Shown here: one piece after another, positions 25,024 to 35,050 of the stretch
How the letters are laid out: each line of letters opens with the position of its first letter
Numbering within the stretch: the first letter of the stretch is position 1
From: Flavobacterium pectinovorum
GTDB lineage: Bacteria; Bacteroidota; Bacteroidia; Flavobacteriales; Flavobacteriaceae
NCBI RefSeq assembly: GCF_006438875.1
Contig: NZ_RCZH01000004.1
Coordinates: 357,640 to 421,639, forward strand
Length of the DNA: 64,000 bases
Direction of reading: 5' to 3'
The notes under the pieces: model-generated
What the model saw: only the letters and a program-made list of their open reading frames with translations
What the model was told of the DNA's origin: nothing
Databases searched by the model: none
Program-made: the position numbers and the translations under genes

Positions 25024-26187
25024 TTATTTGCTTGCAAACATTTTTACGTCGGTTTCAGAAATTTCGGTTCCTCCCAAAATAATTAATCTTTCGACTACAT
25101 TTCGAAGCTCACGGATATTTCCGGTCCAATCGTATTCCTGCAATAATTTTATAGCTTGTTGCGAAAATACTTTAACCACATTTCCTTGTTCCGAAGCAAT
25201 TTTTTCTGCAAAATATCTTACCAAAGCCGGAATATCATCACGTCTTTCATTCAATGGCGGAACTTTAATCAAGATCACAGCTAAACGATGGTATAGATCT
25301 TCACGGAAACGACCTTCGGCAATTTCTACTTTCAAATCTTTATTGGTTGCAGCCACAACACGCACATCGACTTTTATATCTTTTTCGGCTCCAACTCTGG
25401 TAATCATACTTTCTTGTAAAGCGCGTAAAACTTTGGCTTGCGCCGAAAGACTCATGTCACCAATTTCATCTAAGAAAATAGTCCCTTTATCTGCCGCTTC
25501 AAACTTTCCCGCACGATCTTTTACTGCTGATGTAAAGGCCCCTTTTACGTGACCAAACAATTCGCTTTCTATCAATTCACTCGGAATCGCAGCACAGTTT
25601 ACTTCAATCATTGGAAAATTAGCGCGTTCGCTTCTTTCATGTAATTGATGCGCTACTAATTCTTTTCCGGTTCCGTTTGGTCCGGTAATCAAAACTCTGG
25701 CTTCGGTTTGAGCAACTTTATCAATCATCACTTTAATATGATTGATTGCTTCGCTCTCTCCTACCATTTCGTAGTTTTTACTGACTTTTTTCTTTAGGAT
25801 TTTATTCTCAACTACAAGTTGTTTTTTATCCAATGCATTTCGAACCGTATTCAATAAACGATTCAAGTCCGGTGGTTTTGAGATATAATCAAAAGCTCCC
25901 AAACGCATGGTATGAATTGCCGTTTCCATATCGCCATGACCAGAAATCATAACCATCGGAATTTCGGGCTTTATTTTTTTTGTTTCTTCTAAAACCTCAA
26001 CACCATCCATTTTTGGCATTTTGATATCGCACAAAACCAAATCGTAATCGTTGTTTTTTATTTTCTCAAGACCTGCAATACCATCTTCTGCTTCATCTAC
26101 CTGATACGTATCATTTTCTTCTGATAAAATTTTTACCAAAACTCTTCTGATCGATGCTTCGTCTTCTATAATTAGTATTTTACTCAT
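25024..26187 (-). CDS. NtrC-like response regulator, AAA+ but no DNA-binding HTH
   Basis: The 387 residues comprise a receiver domain (1-120, D54 in VLCDIKMP) and a sigma-54-type AAA+ domain (about 140-375). Walker A is GPNGTGKE (169-176), the sigma-54 contact loop reads GAFTSA (216-221), Walker B is GTIFLDEIGD, and WTGNIRELRNVVER is the sensor II region. The chain ends at DVKMFASK without the Fis-type helix-turn-helix that NtrC proteins normally carry. The GAFTGA motif is altered at its fifth position. It may activate sigma-54 polymerase from solution or have another AAA+ role (inference). A cognate kinase is not adjacent. Confidence 0.93.
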   Translation of the reverse strand: MSKILIIEDEASIRRVLVKILSEENDTYQVDEAEDGIAGLEKIKNNDYDLVLCDIKMPKMDGVEVLEETKKIKPEIPMVMISGHGDMETAIHTMRLGAFDYISKPPDLNRLLNTVRNALDKKQLVVENKILKKKVSKNYEMVGESEAINHIKVMIDKVAQTEARVLITGPNGTGKELVAHQLHERSERANFPMIEVNCAAIPSELIESELFGHVKGAFTSAVKDRAGKFEAADKGTIFLDEIGDMSLSAQAKVLRALQESMITRVGAEKDIKVDVRVVAATNKDLKVEIAEGRFREDLYHRLAVILIKVPPLNERRDDIPALVRYFAEKIASEQGNVVKVFSQQAIKLLQEYDWTGNIRELRNVVERLIILGGTEISETDVKMFASK

Positions 26188-26198
26188 TTTTTTTGAGG

Positions 26199-26388
26199 TT
26201 CAAAGTTGCAAAGGTTCAAAGCTACAAAGTTTAAAATCTTTGTCGCTTTGCGCCTTTTAACGTTTATTATATTATTATTCTTAATACTCTTTCTTTGTGT
26301 AATTCCTTAAAGCTTTTTTCTGTGTAAGATTTATGGTTCCAATATTCAAAACCTTCGCAACTTTGTACCTGTGAACCTTTGTAACTAT
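26199..26388. repeat. AACCTTTGTAACTTTG-type repeat spacer
   Basis: Both ends of this spacer hold AGGTTCAAAGTTGCAAAGG / CCTTCGCAACTTTGTACC phrases in opposite orientation. The same phrase appears at 12966-12999. No gene is seen. Confidence 0.6.
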
Positions 26389-26393
26389 AAAAA

Positions 26394-27710
26394 CTAATAC
26401 TTCAGCCATTTATACAATTCTTTCCAGGTTGGTTTTTTGCCGTACATTAAAATACCTATTCGGTAGATTTTTGCGGCGAACCAAACTACAAGGAAAAACG
26501 TTGCAAACAATAATGATACCGAAATTGCAACTTGCCACCACGGCACTCCAAACGGAAGTCGCATTAACATCACAATTGGCGAGGTTAACGGAATCATCGA
26601 AAATACTACCGCAATTGTTCCGTGTGGATCGTTTACAACCGTAAAAAATCCGATATAAACACTCAAAATAAGCGGCATAATAATAGGTAAAAGAAACTGT
26701 TGGGAATCGGTTTGATTGTCAACTGCTGCTCCAATTGCGGCATAAAATGAACTGTATAAAAAGTATCCTCCGATGAAATAAATCACAAAACCAATTAAGA
26801 TACTTGTAATAGGTAAATTCCATAATTCGCTAATATACATTTGTGCCGTTCCTGACATTTCATGTTGTGCTGACTGCATTAATTCAGGTGAAATTCTGGC
26901 GGTTGGACCAACATTTACACCAAAAAATGCCGAAGCTGCAAACATCAACCCTAAACCAATTATCGCCCAGATCATAAATTGCAATAATCCCGCAAGTGAA
27001 GTTCCGATAATTTTACCAATCATCAGTTGAAATGGCTTAACTGATGAGATAATGATTTCAATAATTCGACTCGTTTTTTCTTCGATCACGCTTCGCATTA
27101 CCATGTTTCCGTAAATGATAATAAACATCATAATCAAGTAACCAAAAGCGCCGCCAATACCAATTTTTATCTCATTTAATCCTTTTAAACTTTCTTCTCC
27201 CGAAGCTTTTACCAAATGAATATTAACGGCAGATTGTGCTTTTTGGATTGCCAAAGTATCCAGTTTTGCTGATTCGAGATTTATCTTCGTGATTTTTTCT
27301 GCAATTACATCTTGTGTTTTTTCGATAAAAGAAATACTCGGACTATTGTTCGAAATAAACTCAATTTTGCTTTCTAATTCTTTTAAATTAGCCGTTTTTG
27401 GAATAATAATTAAACCATCAAAACTTTCATTGGTAATACTGTCTTTTAATATTTTAGTGTCAACTGCAGATAAATTAAGGTATTTAAACTCTGCTTGGTT
27501 TTTATTTTGTTTTAAAAAATCATTTGCAAACAAACCTGTTTCGTCATGAATTGCAATTTGTTTGGTTTCGGCTTTCATCGAACTCAAATAACCAATAAAT
27601 CCGGCAATTGCCACAAACAACAACGGACTTAAAAAAGTCATGACAACAAAAGATTTATTGCGAACTTTTGCAATAAACTCTCTTTTTATAATCAACGAAA
27701 TGATACTCAT
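26394..27710 (-). CDS. ABC-2 type transporter permease (NatB-like)
   Basis: The 438 residues start with IISLIIKREFIAKVRNKSFVVMTFLSPLLF, the N-terminal helix typical of NatB/ABC-2 permeases. A large extracytoplasmic domain (about 42-185) follows, then a block of five or six helices (from about 190), including MVMRSVIEEKTSRIIEIIISSVKPFQLMIGKIIG, the coupling-helix region. It should pair with the ATPase encoded upstream on the same strand and export an unknown substrate, possibly Na+ or a toxic compound. Confidence 0.92.
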   Translation of the reverse strand: MSIISLIIKREFIAKVRNKSFVVMTFLSPLLFVAIAGFIGYLSSMKAETKQIAIHDETGLFANDFLKQNKNQAEFKYLNLSAVDTKILKDSITNESFDGLIIIPKTANLKELESKIEFISNNSPSISFIEKTQDVIAEKITKINLESAKLDTLAIQKAQSAVNIHLVKASGEESLKGLNEIKIGIGGAFGYLIMMFIIIYGNMVMRSVIEEKTSRIIEIIISSVKPFQLMIGKIIGTSLAGLLQFMIWAIIGLGLMFAASAFFGVNVGPTARISPELMQSAQHEMSGTAQMYISELWNLPITSILIGFVIYFIGGYFLYSSFYAAIGAAVDNQTDSQQFLLPIIMPLILSVYIGFFTVVNDPHGTIAVVFSMIPLTSPIVMLMRLPFGVPWWQVAISVSLLFATFFLVVWFAAKIYRIGILMYGKKPTWKELYKWLKY

Positions 27711-27725
27711 AAATATTTAAATTTT

Positions 27726-27775
27726 CAAATTCCAAATTCCAATTCTGATCACTCTAAAATTGGAATTTGGAATTT
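27726..27775. repeat. AAATTCCAAATTCC inverted repeat
   Basis: CAAATTCCAAATTCCAATT (27726-27744) and AATTGGAATTTGGAATTT (27758-27775) are inverted. The same phrases occur at 30005-30038 and 55590-55615. It sits between the two ABC genes. Confidence 0.75.
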
Positions 27776-27788
27776 ATTTTTTGGAATT

Positions 27789-28718
27789 TTAATTTTTATT
27801 TTCAGTAACTGTTTGAATAAATATATCGTTTACACTCGGTATTTTTTCTACAAAATGTGTTACTTGTCCTCTTTGCGTCAGTATATTCAATAACTCATTT
27901 GGTGTCGCATCGCCAATTTGAATATCTAATTTTAAATCATCATTTAATGATTTAAAATTCGCCGGGGAGACCGTAAACTTTTGTGTAATATCATACATCA
28001 AACCTTCTACATTATCAGTCAAAATTCCAACCTCAAAACTATTGGTTTTAAACTGACGTTTTACATCACTTAATTTACCTTCAATTAATTTATTCGATTT
28101 ATGAATTAAAGCGATGTGATCACAAAGTTCTTCAACACTTTCCATTCTATGGGTCGAAAAGATAATTGTAGCTCCTTGTTCTTTTAATGCCAAAATTTCA
28201 TCTTTTATGACATTTGCATTTACAGGATCAAATCCTGAAAAAGGCTCATCAAAAATCAGCAATTTAGGTTTATGCAATACGCAAACTACAAACTGAATTT
28301 TTTGCGCCATTCCTTTAGAAAGTTCCTGAATCTTCTTGTTCCACCAACCCTGAATTCCTAAACGGTCAAACCAATATTCAAGCTGTAGTTTTGCTTCGGC
28401 TTTAGAAAGTCCTTTCATTTGGGCCAAATACAAACATTGCTCGCCTACTTTCATCGAACTATACAATCCTCTTTCTTCAGGAAGATATCCAATAGTCTGC
28501 ACATGTTTTGGATGCAATCTTTCTCCGTCCAAAATTACTTCACCGCTGTCTGGCAGTGTAATTTGATTTATAATTCGGATTAGAGAAGTTTTTCCGGCTC
28601 CATTTGGACCTAATAGTCCGTAAATACTACCTTTTGGTACATTTAATGAAACTTCGTTAAGCGCTACATAATCACCGTATTGTTTTACGACTTTATGTAC
28701 TTCGAGTAAGTTGCTCAT
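27789..28718 (-). CDS. ABC transporter ATP-binding protein (NatA-like)
   Basis: The 309-residue ATPase has Walker A GPNGAGKTS (37-45), Walker B LLIFDEPFSGFDP, and the switch His in IIFSTHRMESVEE. The signature motif reads LSKGMAQK in place of LSGGQ, a variant common in the NatA/DUF4162 branch. The C-terminal 70 residues form the DUF4162-like domain. It precedes its permease by 78 bp on the same strand. Confidence 0.95.
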   Translation of the reverse strand: MSNLLEVHKVVKQYGDYVALNEVSLNVPKGSIYGLLGPNGAGKTSLIRIINQITLPDSGEVILDGERLHPKHVQTIGYLPEERGLYSSMKVGEQCLYLAQMKGLSKAEAKLQLEYWFDRLGIQGWWNKKIQELSKGMAQKIQFVVCVLHKPKLLIFDEPFSGFDPVNANVIKDEILALKEQGATIIFSTHRMESVEELCDHIALIHKSNKLIEGKLSDVKRQFKTNSFEVGILTDNVEGLMYDITQKFTVSPANFKSLNDDLKLDIQIGDATPNELLNILTQRGQVTHFVEKIPSVNDIFIQTVTENKN

Positions 28719-28812
28719 GCTATTTTTAAGATTTTCTGCGTCAGTTTGACCTTTGTGGTATTGCGCCTGTAAAAGTAAATAATTCGCAGCGAAACTTTAC
28801 ATTATTAATGCA

Positions 28813-28849
28813 AAAAACCCATTCTAATTTACACTAGAATGGGTTTTTA
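28813..28849 (-). terminator. Terminator after dnaJ
   Basis: AAAAACCCATTCTA pairs with TAGAATGGGTTTTT. It is symmetric, and on the minus strand it follows the dnaJ stop, separating it from the ABC genes. Confidence 0.8.
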
Positions 28850-28884
28850 TATTTATTATTTCAATATTTCAGAAAAAAATCTGT

Positions 28885-29997
28885 TTATGAAAACATATCT
28901 TTTACTTTTTCGAAAAATGATTTTTCTGATTTTTCAGGACTTGGCACAAAGTGTTCGTCTGTTAAAGCATTTTCAAAAAATTGCTTTTGCTCTTTATTCA
29001 ACGTTTTTGGCGTCCATACATTAACATGAACCAGTAAATCACCACTTCCGTATCCGTTGATACTTGGAATTCCTTTTCCTTTTAATCTTAAGATTTTTCC
29101 GGATTGAATACCTTCTTCTAACTTAATACGAACTTTTCCGTTGATTGCTTCAATGTCTTTAGAAACTCCTAAAACTGCTTCCGGGAAACTGATATATAAA
29201 TCAAAATGTATATTTTCACCTTCACGTTTCAAAAATTCATGCTCTAACTCTTCGATAGCTACAATTAAATCACCAGGAATACTATTTCCGGGAGCGTCGT
29301 TTCCTTTATTAGAAACTTTCAATTGCATACCATCAACAACTCCAGCAGGAATTTTGATTGATACTGTTTCATCTTCCTGAATCATTCCTTGTGCATCTGC
29401 TTCAGAAGGTCTTTTATCTAAAATCTGACCTGAACCTCCACAAGTAGGACAAGTTGATGCAGATTGCATTCTTCCTAAAATAGTATTGGTCACACGCATT
29501 ACCTGCCCTTGACCGTTACAAGTCGAACAAGTTTTGTATGTCACACCTTTGGCCTGAACCTTACGTTTTACTTTTACTTTTTTCTCAACACCATTGGCAA
29601 TTTCTTCTAAAGTCAATTTTACTTTAATTCGAAGATTGCTTCCTTTAGCACGACGAGGACCACCTCCGCCTCCGCCGAAACCACCAAATCCTCCGCCAAA
29701 AATATCACCAAACTGGCTGAAAATGTCATCCATATTCATACCACCGTGACCACCACCACCAAAACCTCCAGAACCGTCAAAAGCCTGGTGTCCGTATTGA
29801 TCGTATTTTGCTTTTTTGTTAGGATCGCTTAGTACTTCATAGGCTTCTGCCGCCAATTTGAAGTTTTCTTCTGCCTCTTTGTCGCCTGGATTTTTGTCCG
29901 GGTGATATTTCAAAGCACTTTTTCGGTAAGCTTTTTTAATTTCAGCAGCGTCAGCATTTTTTGAAATGCCTAGTATTTCGTAAAAATCTTTTTTCAT
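28885..29997 (-). CDS. dnaJ: Chaperone DnaJ with reduced zinc domain
   Basis: The 370 residues hold a J domain (1-70, HPD at 32-34), a Gly/Phe-rich linker (75-115) and the two C-terminal substrate domains. DnaJ stimulates DnaK ATPase and delivers unfolded clients. The zinc region has only two CxxC motifs, C157-STC160 (CSTCNGQG) and C183-PTC186 (CPTCGGSG); canonical DnaJ has four. So only one zinc site can form. This appears to be usual in related Flavobacteriaceae (from memory). It is the second gene of a grpE-dnaJ operon. Confidence 0.96.
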   Translation of the reverse strand: MKKDFYEILGISKNADAAEIKKAYRKSALKYHPDKNPGDKEAEENFKLAAEAYEVLSDPNKKAKYDQYGHQAFDGSGGFGGGGHGGMNMDDIFSQFGDIFGGGFGGFGGGGGGPRRAKGSNLRIKVKLTLEEIANGVEKKVKVKRKVQAKGVTYKTCSTCNGQGQVMRVTNTILGRMQSASTCPTCGGSGQILDKRPSEADAQGMIQEDETVSIKIPAGVVDGMQLKVSNKGNDAPGNSIPGDLIVAIEELEHEFLKREGENIHFDLYISFPEAVLGVSKDIEAINGKVRIKLEEGIQSGKILRLKGKGIPSINGYGSGDLLVHVNVWTPKTLNKEQKQFFENALTDEHFVPSPEKSEKSFFEKVKDMFS

Positions 29998-30078
29998 AAT
30001 TAGGTTTAAATTCCAAATCTAAAATTCCAAATTCCAATACTTAAAAAATTGACTTTCAGAATATTTATTTTGCATTTT

Positions 30079-30657
30079 TTAGTTTCCGATAACTACTTTA
30101 GGGAAACGAATAATTTTGTCTCCTAATTTGTATCCTTTTTCAATAACATCAACAATTTTCCCTTTTAATTTATCAGACGGAGCTGGAATTTGGGTAATTG
30201 CCTCAGCAAAATCAGCATTAAAAGCATCACCTGCTCTTACTTCAACTTGCTCTAAACCTTTAGAAACCAAAGTACTTTTGAATTTTTCGTGAATTAACTC
30301 TACTCCTTTTTTCAAATTTTCATCGTCAGACTTGTTGATTTCTACAGTCGCTCTGTCAAAATCATCCAAAACAGGAAGCATTGCTAACAAAACTTCTTGA
30401 TTTGCCGTTTTAAACAAATCCATACGCTCTTTTGAAGTTCTTTTTTTGTAATTTTCAAATTCAGCAAATAATCTCAAAAACTTATCTTTTTCTTTTGCCA
30501 AGTCTTGAGCCAATTGCTCTTCAACACTTAATTCTTCAACAATCAATTGTTCTCCGTTGGCATTGTTTTCTAACGTTACTTCATCTAATTCCTGATCGAA
30601 TTCTGTATTTTCCGTAGTCATATTACTTGTATTTTTAAAAATATTCTTAAACTTCAT
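30079..30657 (-). CDS. grpE: Nucleotide exchange factor GrpE
   Basis: The 192 residues have an acidic N-terminus, the long coiled-coil helix (LAKEKDKFLRLFAEFENYKKRTSKER), then LLAMLPVLDDFDRA, and the beta-wing ending YKLGDKIIRFPKVVIGN. GrpE releases ADP from DnaK. Two starts are possible: 30657 (12 more residues, MKFKNIFKN...) and 30621. The -7 box at 30681-30688 fits both; the longer form is listed. dnaJ follows on the same strand. Confidence 0.95.
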   Translation of the reverse strand: MKFKNIFKNTSNMTTENTEFDQELDEVTLENNANGEQLIVEELSVEEQLAQDLAKEKDKFLRLFAEFENYKKRTSKERMDLFKTANQEVLLAMLPVLDDFDRATVEINKSDDENLKKGVELIHEKFKSTLVSKGLEQVEVRAGDAFNADFAEAITQIPAPSDKLKGKIVDVIEKGYKLGDKIIRFPKVVIGN

Positions 30658-30680
30658 TTTTTATTCTTTCTTTTGGATTG

Positions 30681-30688
30681 CAAAAGTA
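30681..30688 (-). promoter_or_regulatory. Promoter of the grpE-dnaJ operon
   Basis: TACTTTTG fits TAnnTTTG. A TTTG (in ATTTGACATT) occurs 21 nt upstream in the -33 position. The start point would fall about 19 nt before the GrpE ATG. The spacer 30658-30978 holds nothing else recognisable. Confidence 0.65.
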
Positions 30689-30978
30689 CTGCCAAATCTT
30701 TTAAAATGTCAAATTGTCACTTTGGCAAAAATAATACGATCCTGTATTTATAAAATCTTAAAATTTATTCTTCAAATAAATCGACTTATTATCAGCTAAT
30801 TATTACATATAAAGTATGGCTTATTCTATCTATAAAATAACTTAAAGCGATTACAAAATACCGGATTAGTACTGATTTTAGCAAAATAATTATTTGCTGT
30901 AAATTTTGCTAATATAATACACTACAATCTATATATGCATCATGCAAAGCAATATACAAATCAGAATATAGAAACAGT

Positions 30979-31458
30979 ATGCTTAAACTTTACAAAAGAA
31001 TTCACGACAGGCTTCATTACTGGCAAACCTGGAAAAAAGACGAAGAAACAGCCATTACTTATTGGGGAGTTGTTGGACACATTGGAGAATATAAAGAAGT
31101 TAAAAGTGGAATGGCCACTAATATGGTAAGAGCAATTAATAGCGAAATCAGAAAAAAGACAAAAGAAGGTTTTGTAACAGTAGACAATGATAAAATTTTA
31201 TTTCTCGAAATCAAATATAAAATTGACTCTTTTGAAACCGAAAAAAACCTAAAAAAAAGACATCGTCTTAAAGAAAAACTGGATGAAATTCTAGGTTTAA
31301 CAGGACTGGGATACAGTAGCAGAGGCGCTATTGATGATGAAACAATGGAGATTAAATGCGTCGTTATCAATTACACTATTGCAAAAAATACAATTGAAGA
31401 AGAATTAAAAAATACCGAATTTGAAGATTACATCGGAATTTATAAAAAAGAGCAGTGA
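30979..31458 (+). CDS. Protein of unknown function, 159 aa
   Basis: This soluble, charged protein (MLKLYKRIHDRLHYWQTWKKDEETAITYWGVVGHIGEYKEV) resembles no family I can name. The opening strands with YWGVVG are reminiscent of small WGR-like domains, but this is weak. The second half (KLDEILGLTGLGYSSRGAIDDETMEIKCVVINYTIAKNTIEEEL) has alternating helix and strand. No membrane segment or signal peptide is seen. It is isolated between grpE (divergent) and tRNA-Trp. Confidence 0.7.
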   Translation: MLKLYKRIHDRLHYWQTWKKDEETAITYWGVVGHIGEYKEVKSGMATNMVRAINSEIRKKTKEGFVTVDNDKILFLEIKYKIDSFETEKNLKKRHRLKEKLDEILGLTGLGYSSRGAIDDETMEIKCVVINYTIAKNTIEEELKNTEFEDYIGIYKKEQ

Positions 31459-31653
31459 TAAAGTATTGTTTCCCAAACTATGAAAGATATAAATCACAAA
31501 AAAAAATTAGTATAATTTTAAGACTATTACGTTATAGTTTGTAGTATATTTGGATTCCTAATTAGAATCTAAAGTATTACCTAACGAAATTGAATTTAAG
31601 GGTTAGCCTCGGCTTTATAAATAATTATTAATTCAAGTTTACCTTATATTAAA

Positions 31654-31688
31654 AAAAGCTTCGCCTATTTCAGACGAAGCTTTTTTTT
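31654..31688 (+). terminator. Terminator hairpin
   Basis: AAAAGCTTCG pairs with CGAAGCTTTT, followed by a T run. It is bidirectional in form. It lies 200 nt after the gene at 30979 and 60 nt from the 3' end of tRNA-Trp, which it could also end. Confidence 0.7.
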
Positions 31689-31748
31689 ATGCCCTTATTT
31701 TATCTTTAACTCCTTGAAAGCTTCCGAAAAATAACTATGTTTTTATCG

Positions 31749-31819
31749 CACGGGCGGAGGGATTCGAACCCCCATCAACGGTTTTGGAGACCGCTATTCT
31801 ACCCTTGAACTACGCCCGT
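31749..31819 (-). tRNA. tRNA-Trp (anticodon CCA)
   Basis: On the minus strand a 7-bp acceptor stem forms (ACGGGCG with CGCCCGT). The anticodon loop reads CTCCAAA (anticodon CCA), and the T arm contains GGTTCGAATCC. The terminal CCA is not encoded. Confidence 0.95.
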
Positions 31820-32090
31820 ATCAAGGCCGCAAATTAAAAGCTTTTTTTCTTTTCCAGCAATTATTTTCACGCAGATTTAAAAAGATTTTTCTGTTGTGTA
31901 TCGTTCGCCACGAATTGCACTAATTTGCACTAATTATTTTTTTAATGTAAGTAGTTAGTTTGCAAACTACTTAAAGGCTTAGGTAAAGCAAAAAAACAAA
32001 AATTTATAAAAAATTGGGTTTGTACAATTTTTTATAAATTTTTGGGGAATTTGGGAAAATTCGTGAAATTCGTGGCAAAAAAACCCTTTA

Positions 32091-33518
32091 CTATGCGAGC
32101 AAAGCAGCTTTCAATCCTTCGAAATCAACTGAAATTTGTTCTCCTGAAACTAAATTCTTAAGAGAGTAAGAGTTTGAAGCAATTTCCTGCTCACCTGCAA
32201 TTACCGCAAACGGAATCAAACGTTTGTCTGCGTATTGAAACTGTTTCCCCACTTTTACATTATCCGGATACAATTCTACTTTTATATTTTCTTTTCTCAA
32301 TTTCTGAATCGCTTGTGAAGCATATAAAGCCTCTGCATCTCCATAATTAATAAACAACGCTTTTGATGTTGCAGCAACAGTTTCCGGGAATAATTGTAAT
32401 TCTTCCAGAACCAGATAAATTCGGTCTAAGCCAAAAGAAATTCCAACACCACTCATATTTTTTAAACCAAAAATACCTGTCAAATCATCATATCTTCCAC
32501 CGCCTCCAATAGAACCCATCGAAACCGTTTTTGGAGCTGCTACTTCAAAAATAGCTCCGGTATAATAATTTAATCCACGCGCCAGAGTCACATCAAGATC
32601 TAATGTCGCAGTTGCCAGACCTAAAGTTGCCACATTGTCACAAATAAACTTCAGTTCTTCAACTCCTTTCATTCCTTCTTCTGAAGAAGATAATAAATTT
32701 GAAAGCTGATTTATTTTATCTGCAAAAGTTCCTGTAAAGTTAAAAAGCGGCTGAACTTTAACCAAAGCTTCTTCGGCAATACCTTTTTCGATCATTTCTT
32801 TTTTAACACCGTCTTCACCAATTTTATCCAGCTTATCAAGAGCCACAGTAAAATCGATCAATTTATCAGATGCACCAATTACTTCAGCAATTCCAGATAA
32901 TATCTTTCTGTTATTGATTTTAATTGTAACACCTTCAAGTCCTAAAGATGTAAAAACGGTATCGTACAATTGAACCAATTCTACTTCCTGCCATAATGAT
33001 TTTGAACCAACAACATCTGCATCACATTGATAAAATTCTCGGTAACGTCCTCTTTGCGGTCTGTCTGCTCTCCAAACGGGCTGAATTTGATATCTTTTAA
33101 AAGGGAATTCAATTTCATTTTGGTGCTGTACAACGTATCTTGCAAACGGAACCGTTAAATCGTAACGTAATGCTTTTTCAGAAATTTTTCCGGTAAATTT
33201 ATTCAGTTCAATTCTTTGCTCCAGACTAATTGTTTCAGCCGAATTAACTTGTAAAGATTCTATAGATTCCGGTAATTCAATTTTGTTTTTGTTAAAGAAA
33301 AAATTACCTGAGTTCAATATTTTAAAAATCAAACGATCACCTTCTTCTCCATATTTCCCCATTAAAGTATCTGAATTCTCAAAAGATGGTGTTTCAATTG
33401 GCTGAAAACCAAACTTCTCAAAATTACTTTTTATGGTTTGAATAATATATTGACGTTTTGACACCTCTGCAGGCGAAAAATCTCTTGTTCCTTGTGGAAT
33501 ACTTGGTTTGGAAGCCAT
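32091..33518 (-). CDS. hisS: Histidyl-tRNA synthetase
   Basis: This 475-residue class II synthetase attaches histidine to tRNA-His. Motif 1 is in [10 protein letters not shown]...PIETPSFE. Motif 2 is [19 protein letters not shown]. The histidine-A box is [15 protein letters not shown], and motif 3 is [13 protein letters not shown]...[15 protein letters not shown]. The C-terminal anticodon domain starts near 385. It is somewhat longer than the E. coli enzyme (424), as in other Bacteroidota. Confidence 0.97.
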   Translation of the reverse strand: MASKPSIPQGTRDFSPAEVSKRQYIIQTIKSNFEKFGFQPIETPSFENSDTLMGKYGEEGDRLIFKILNSGNFFFNKNKIELPESIESLQVNSAETISLEQRIELNKFTGKISEKALRYDLTVPFARYVVQHQNEIEFPFKRYQIQPVWRADRPQRGRYREFYQCDADVVGSKSLWQEVELVQLYDTVFTSLGLEGVTIKINNRKILSGIAEVIGASDKLIDFTVALDKLDKIGEDGVKKEMIEKGIAEEALVKVQPLFNFTGTFADKINQLSNLLSSSEEGMKGVEELKFICDNVATLGLATATLDLDVTLARGLNYYTGAIFEVAAPKTVSMGSIGGGGRYDDLTGIFGLKNMSGVGISFGLDRIYLVLEELQLFPETVAATSKALFINYGDAEALYASQAIQKLRKENIKVELYPDNVKVGKQFQYADKRLIPFAVIAGEQEIASNSYSLKNLVSGEQISVDFEGLKAALLA

Positions 33519-33721
33519 CTTTTTTTATTTTAGATTTTAGATTTCTGATTTTTGATTATTTTCCAATCTTTATCTCAAAAAATCTTAACATTAATTTCTT
33601 ATTGATTTTTGATTTTGTTAAAAACCGTAAATCGTCTGCAAATATCTTATTTTTTAAAATAAATATTACCAGTTCGAAAACAAACTTGTAACAAAAAACG
33701 TATTTTCGTGACAAATTGTTC

Positions 33722-34966
33722 ATGATGCTAAAATTATTAAGAGAAAATATTCGAATTGCTTTTGGTTCAATCAAAACACAATTATTACGAACCATTCTTA
33801 CCGTATTAATTATCGCAATCGGGATTACTGCTTTGGTAGGAATCCTAACGGTTGTAACGGCGCTGGAAAATACTGTTTCGACCAATTTTGCTTCGATGGG
33901 AGCTAACACTTTCAATATCAATCAATATGCAAATACGGTTAAAAATCGTGGTGGAAATGAGCGTGAAGTCATTAATCCAATCATTTCATATCCCGAAGCT
34001 GTAGCTTTCAAAAACAAATACAAATATCCTTTTACCGAAACTTCTCTTTCGTTTACCGCAACGGCAACGGCAGAAGTAAAATATTTAGACCAAAAAACAG
34101 ATCCGGAAATTACGATTCTTGGCGTCGACGAACATTATATTTCAAACTCAGGTTTAGAAACTACATCTGGTCGTTCATTCAATCAGTTTGACATTGACAA
34201 CAACACCTATTCCTGTGTTGTTGGTTCAGATTTTGAAAAAGGATTATTAAAAGATGTCAACCCAATTGATAAAATTATCTCCATTCGTGGTGCACGTTTT
34301 AAAGTTATTGGTGTTCTTAAGGAGAAAGGTTCAACTTTTGGACACAGTCAGGATTTACGTGTTTTGATTCCTATACAAGTAGCACGATCTTTATTTACTG
34401 CTCCAAATATCAACTACACTATAAGTGCGATGGTTTCTAAAAAGGAACTTCTTGACCAGGCTATTGACAACGCAACAAGTACTATGCGAAGAGTTCGTAA
34501 ATTGAGCCCTGTTCGTGACAATAATTTTGGTGTTGGACGTAGTGACGATTTAATTAATAAAATTCTGGGAATTACACAATATTTAGGCTGGGCCGCCTGG
34601 ATTATCAGTATTATTACCATTTTGGGATCATCAATTGCTTTAATGAATATTATGATTGTTTCGGTTACAGAACGTACTCGCGAAATAGGCGTCCGTAAGG
34701 CTTTGGGCGCAACAAAAGCAACTATTTCAGTTCAATTTTTTATAGAAACTTTATTAATTGGACAGATCGGTGGATTTATTGGAATTATATTGGGAATTCT
34801 CGTAGGTTTTGCTTTTGCAGGTATAATGAATTTTGCTTTTGTGATTCCGTGGATGGCAATTTTTGCCGCTTTCGCAACCAGTTTTACCGTTGCCATTGTT
34901 TCCGGATTATATCCCGCAATAAAAGCGTCTAAACTTGATCCTATTGAGGCTTTGCGTTATGAATAA
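33722..34966 (+). CDS. MacB-like ABC transporter permease (FtsX family)
   Basis: The ATG at 33722 gives 414 residues. There is an N-terminal helix (LTVLIIAIGITALVGILTVV), a MacB-like periplasmic domain (about 50-250), and three C-terminal helices with the FtsX signature (SIALMNIMIVSVTERTREIGVRKALGATK, then SGLYPAIKASKLDPIEALRYE). Such proteins act with a MacA-like adaptor and an ATPase in export or lipoprotein/signal transduction. No ATPase or adaptor gene is adjacent, so the partner is encoded elsewhere. The TTG at 33716 is a less likely start. Confidence 0.93.
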   Translation: MMLKLLRENIRIAFGSIKTQLLRTILTVLIIAIGITALVGILTVVTALENTVSTNFASMGANTFNINQYANTVKNRGGNEREVINPIISYPEAVAFKNKYKYPFTETSLSFTATATAEVKYLDQKTDPEITILGVDEHYISNSGLETTSGRSFNQFDIDNNTYSCVVGSDFEKGLLKDVNPIDKIISIRGARFKVIGVLKEKGSTFGHSQDLRVLIPIQVARSLFTAPNINYTISAMVSKKELLDQAIDNATSTMRRVRKLSPVRDNNFGVGRSDDLINKILGITQYLGWAAWIISIITILGSSIALMNIMIVSVTERTREIGVRKALGATKATISVQFFIETLLIGQIGGFIGIILGILVGFAFAGIMNFAFVIPWMAIFAAFATSFTVAIVSGLYPAIKASKLDPIEALRYE

Positions 34967-34972
34967 TTTTTA

Positions 34973-35000
34973 GCTTTCAGTCGCAGTTATAGTTTTCAGT
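34973..35000. repeat. TTTCAGTCGCAGT repeat, partial copy 3
   Basis: CTTTCAGTCGCAGTTATAG and TTTTCAGT match one arm of the element at 23089-23170. It opens a gene-free stretch of repeats (34967-36370). Confidence 0.6.
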
Positions 35001-35050
35001 GTTTAATCATCAATATTTGAAGCAGAATTAATCGTTTTATCAAGAACTTT

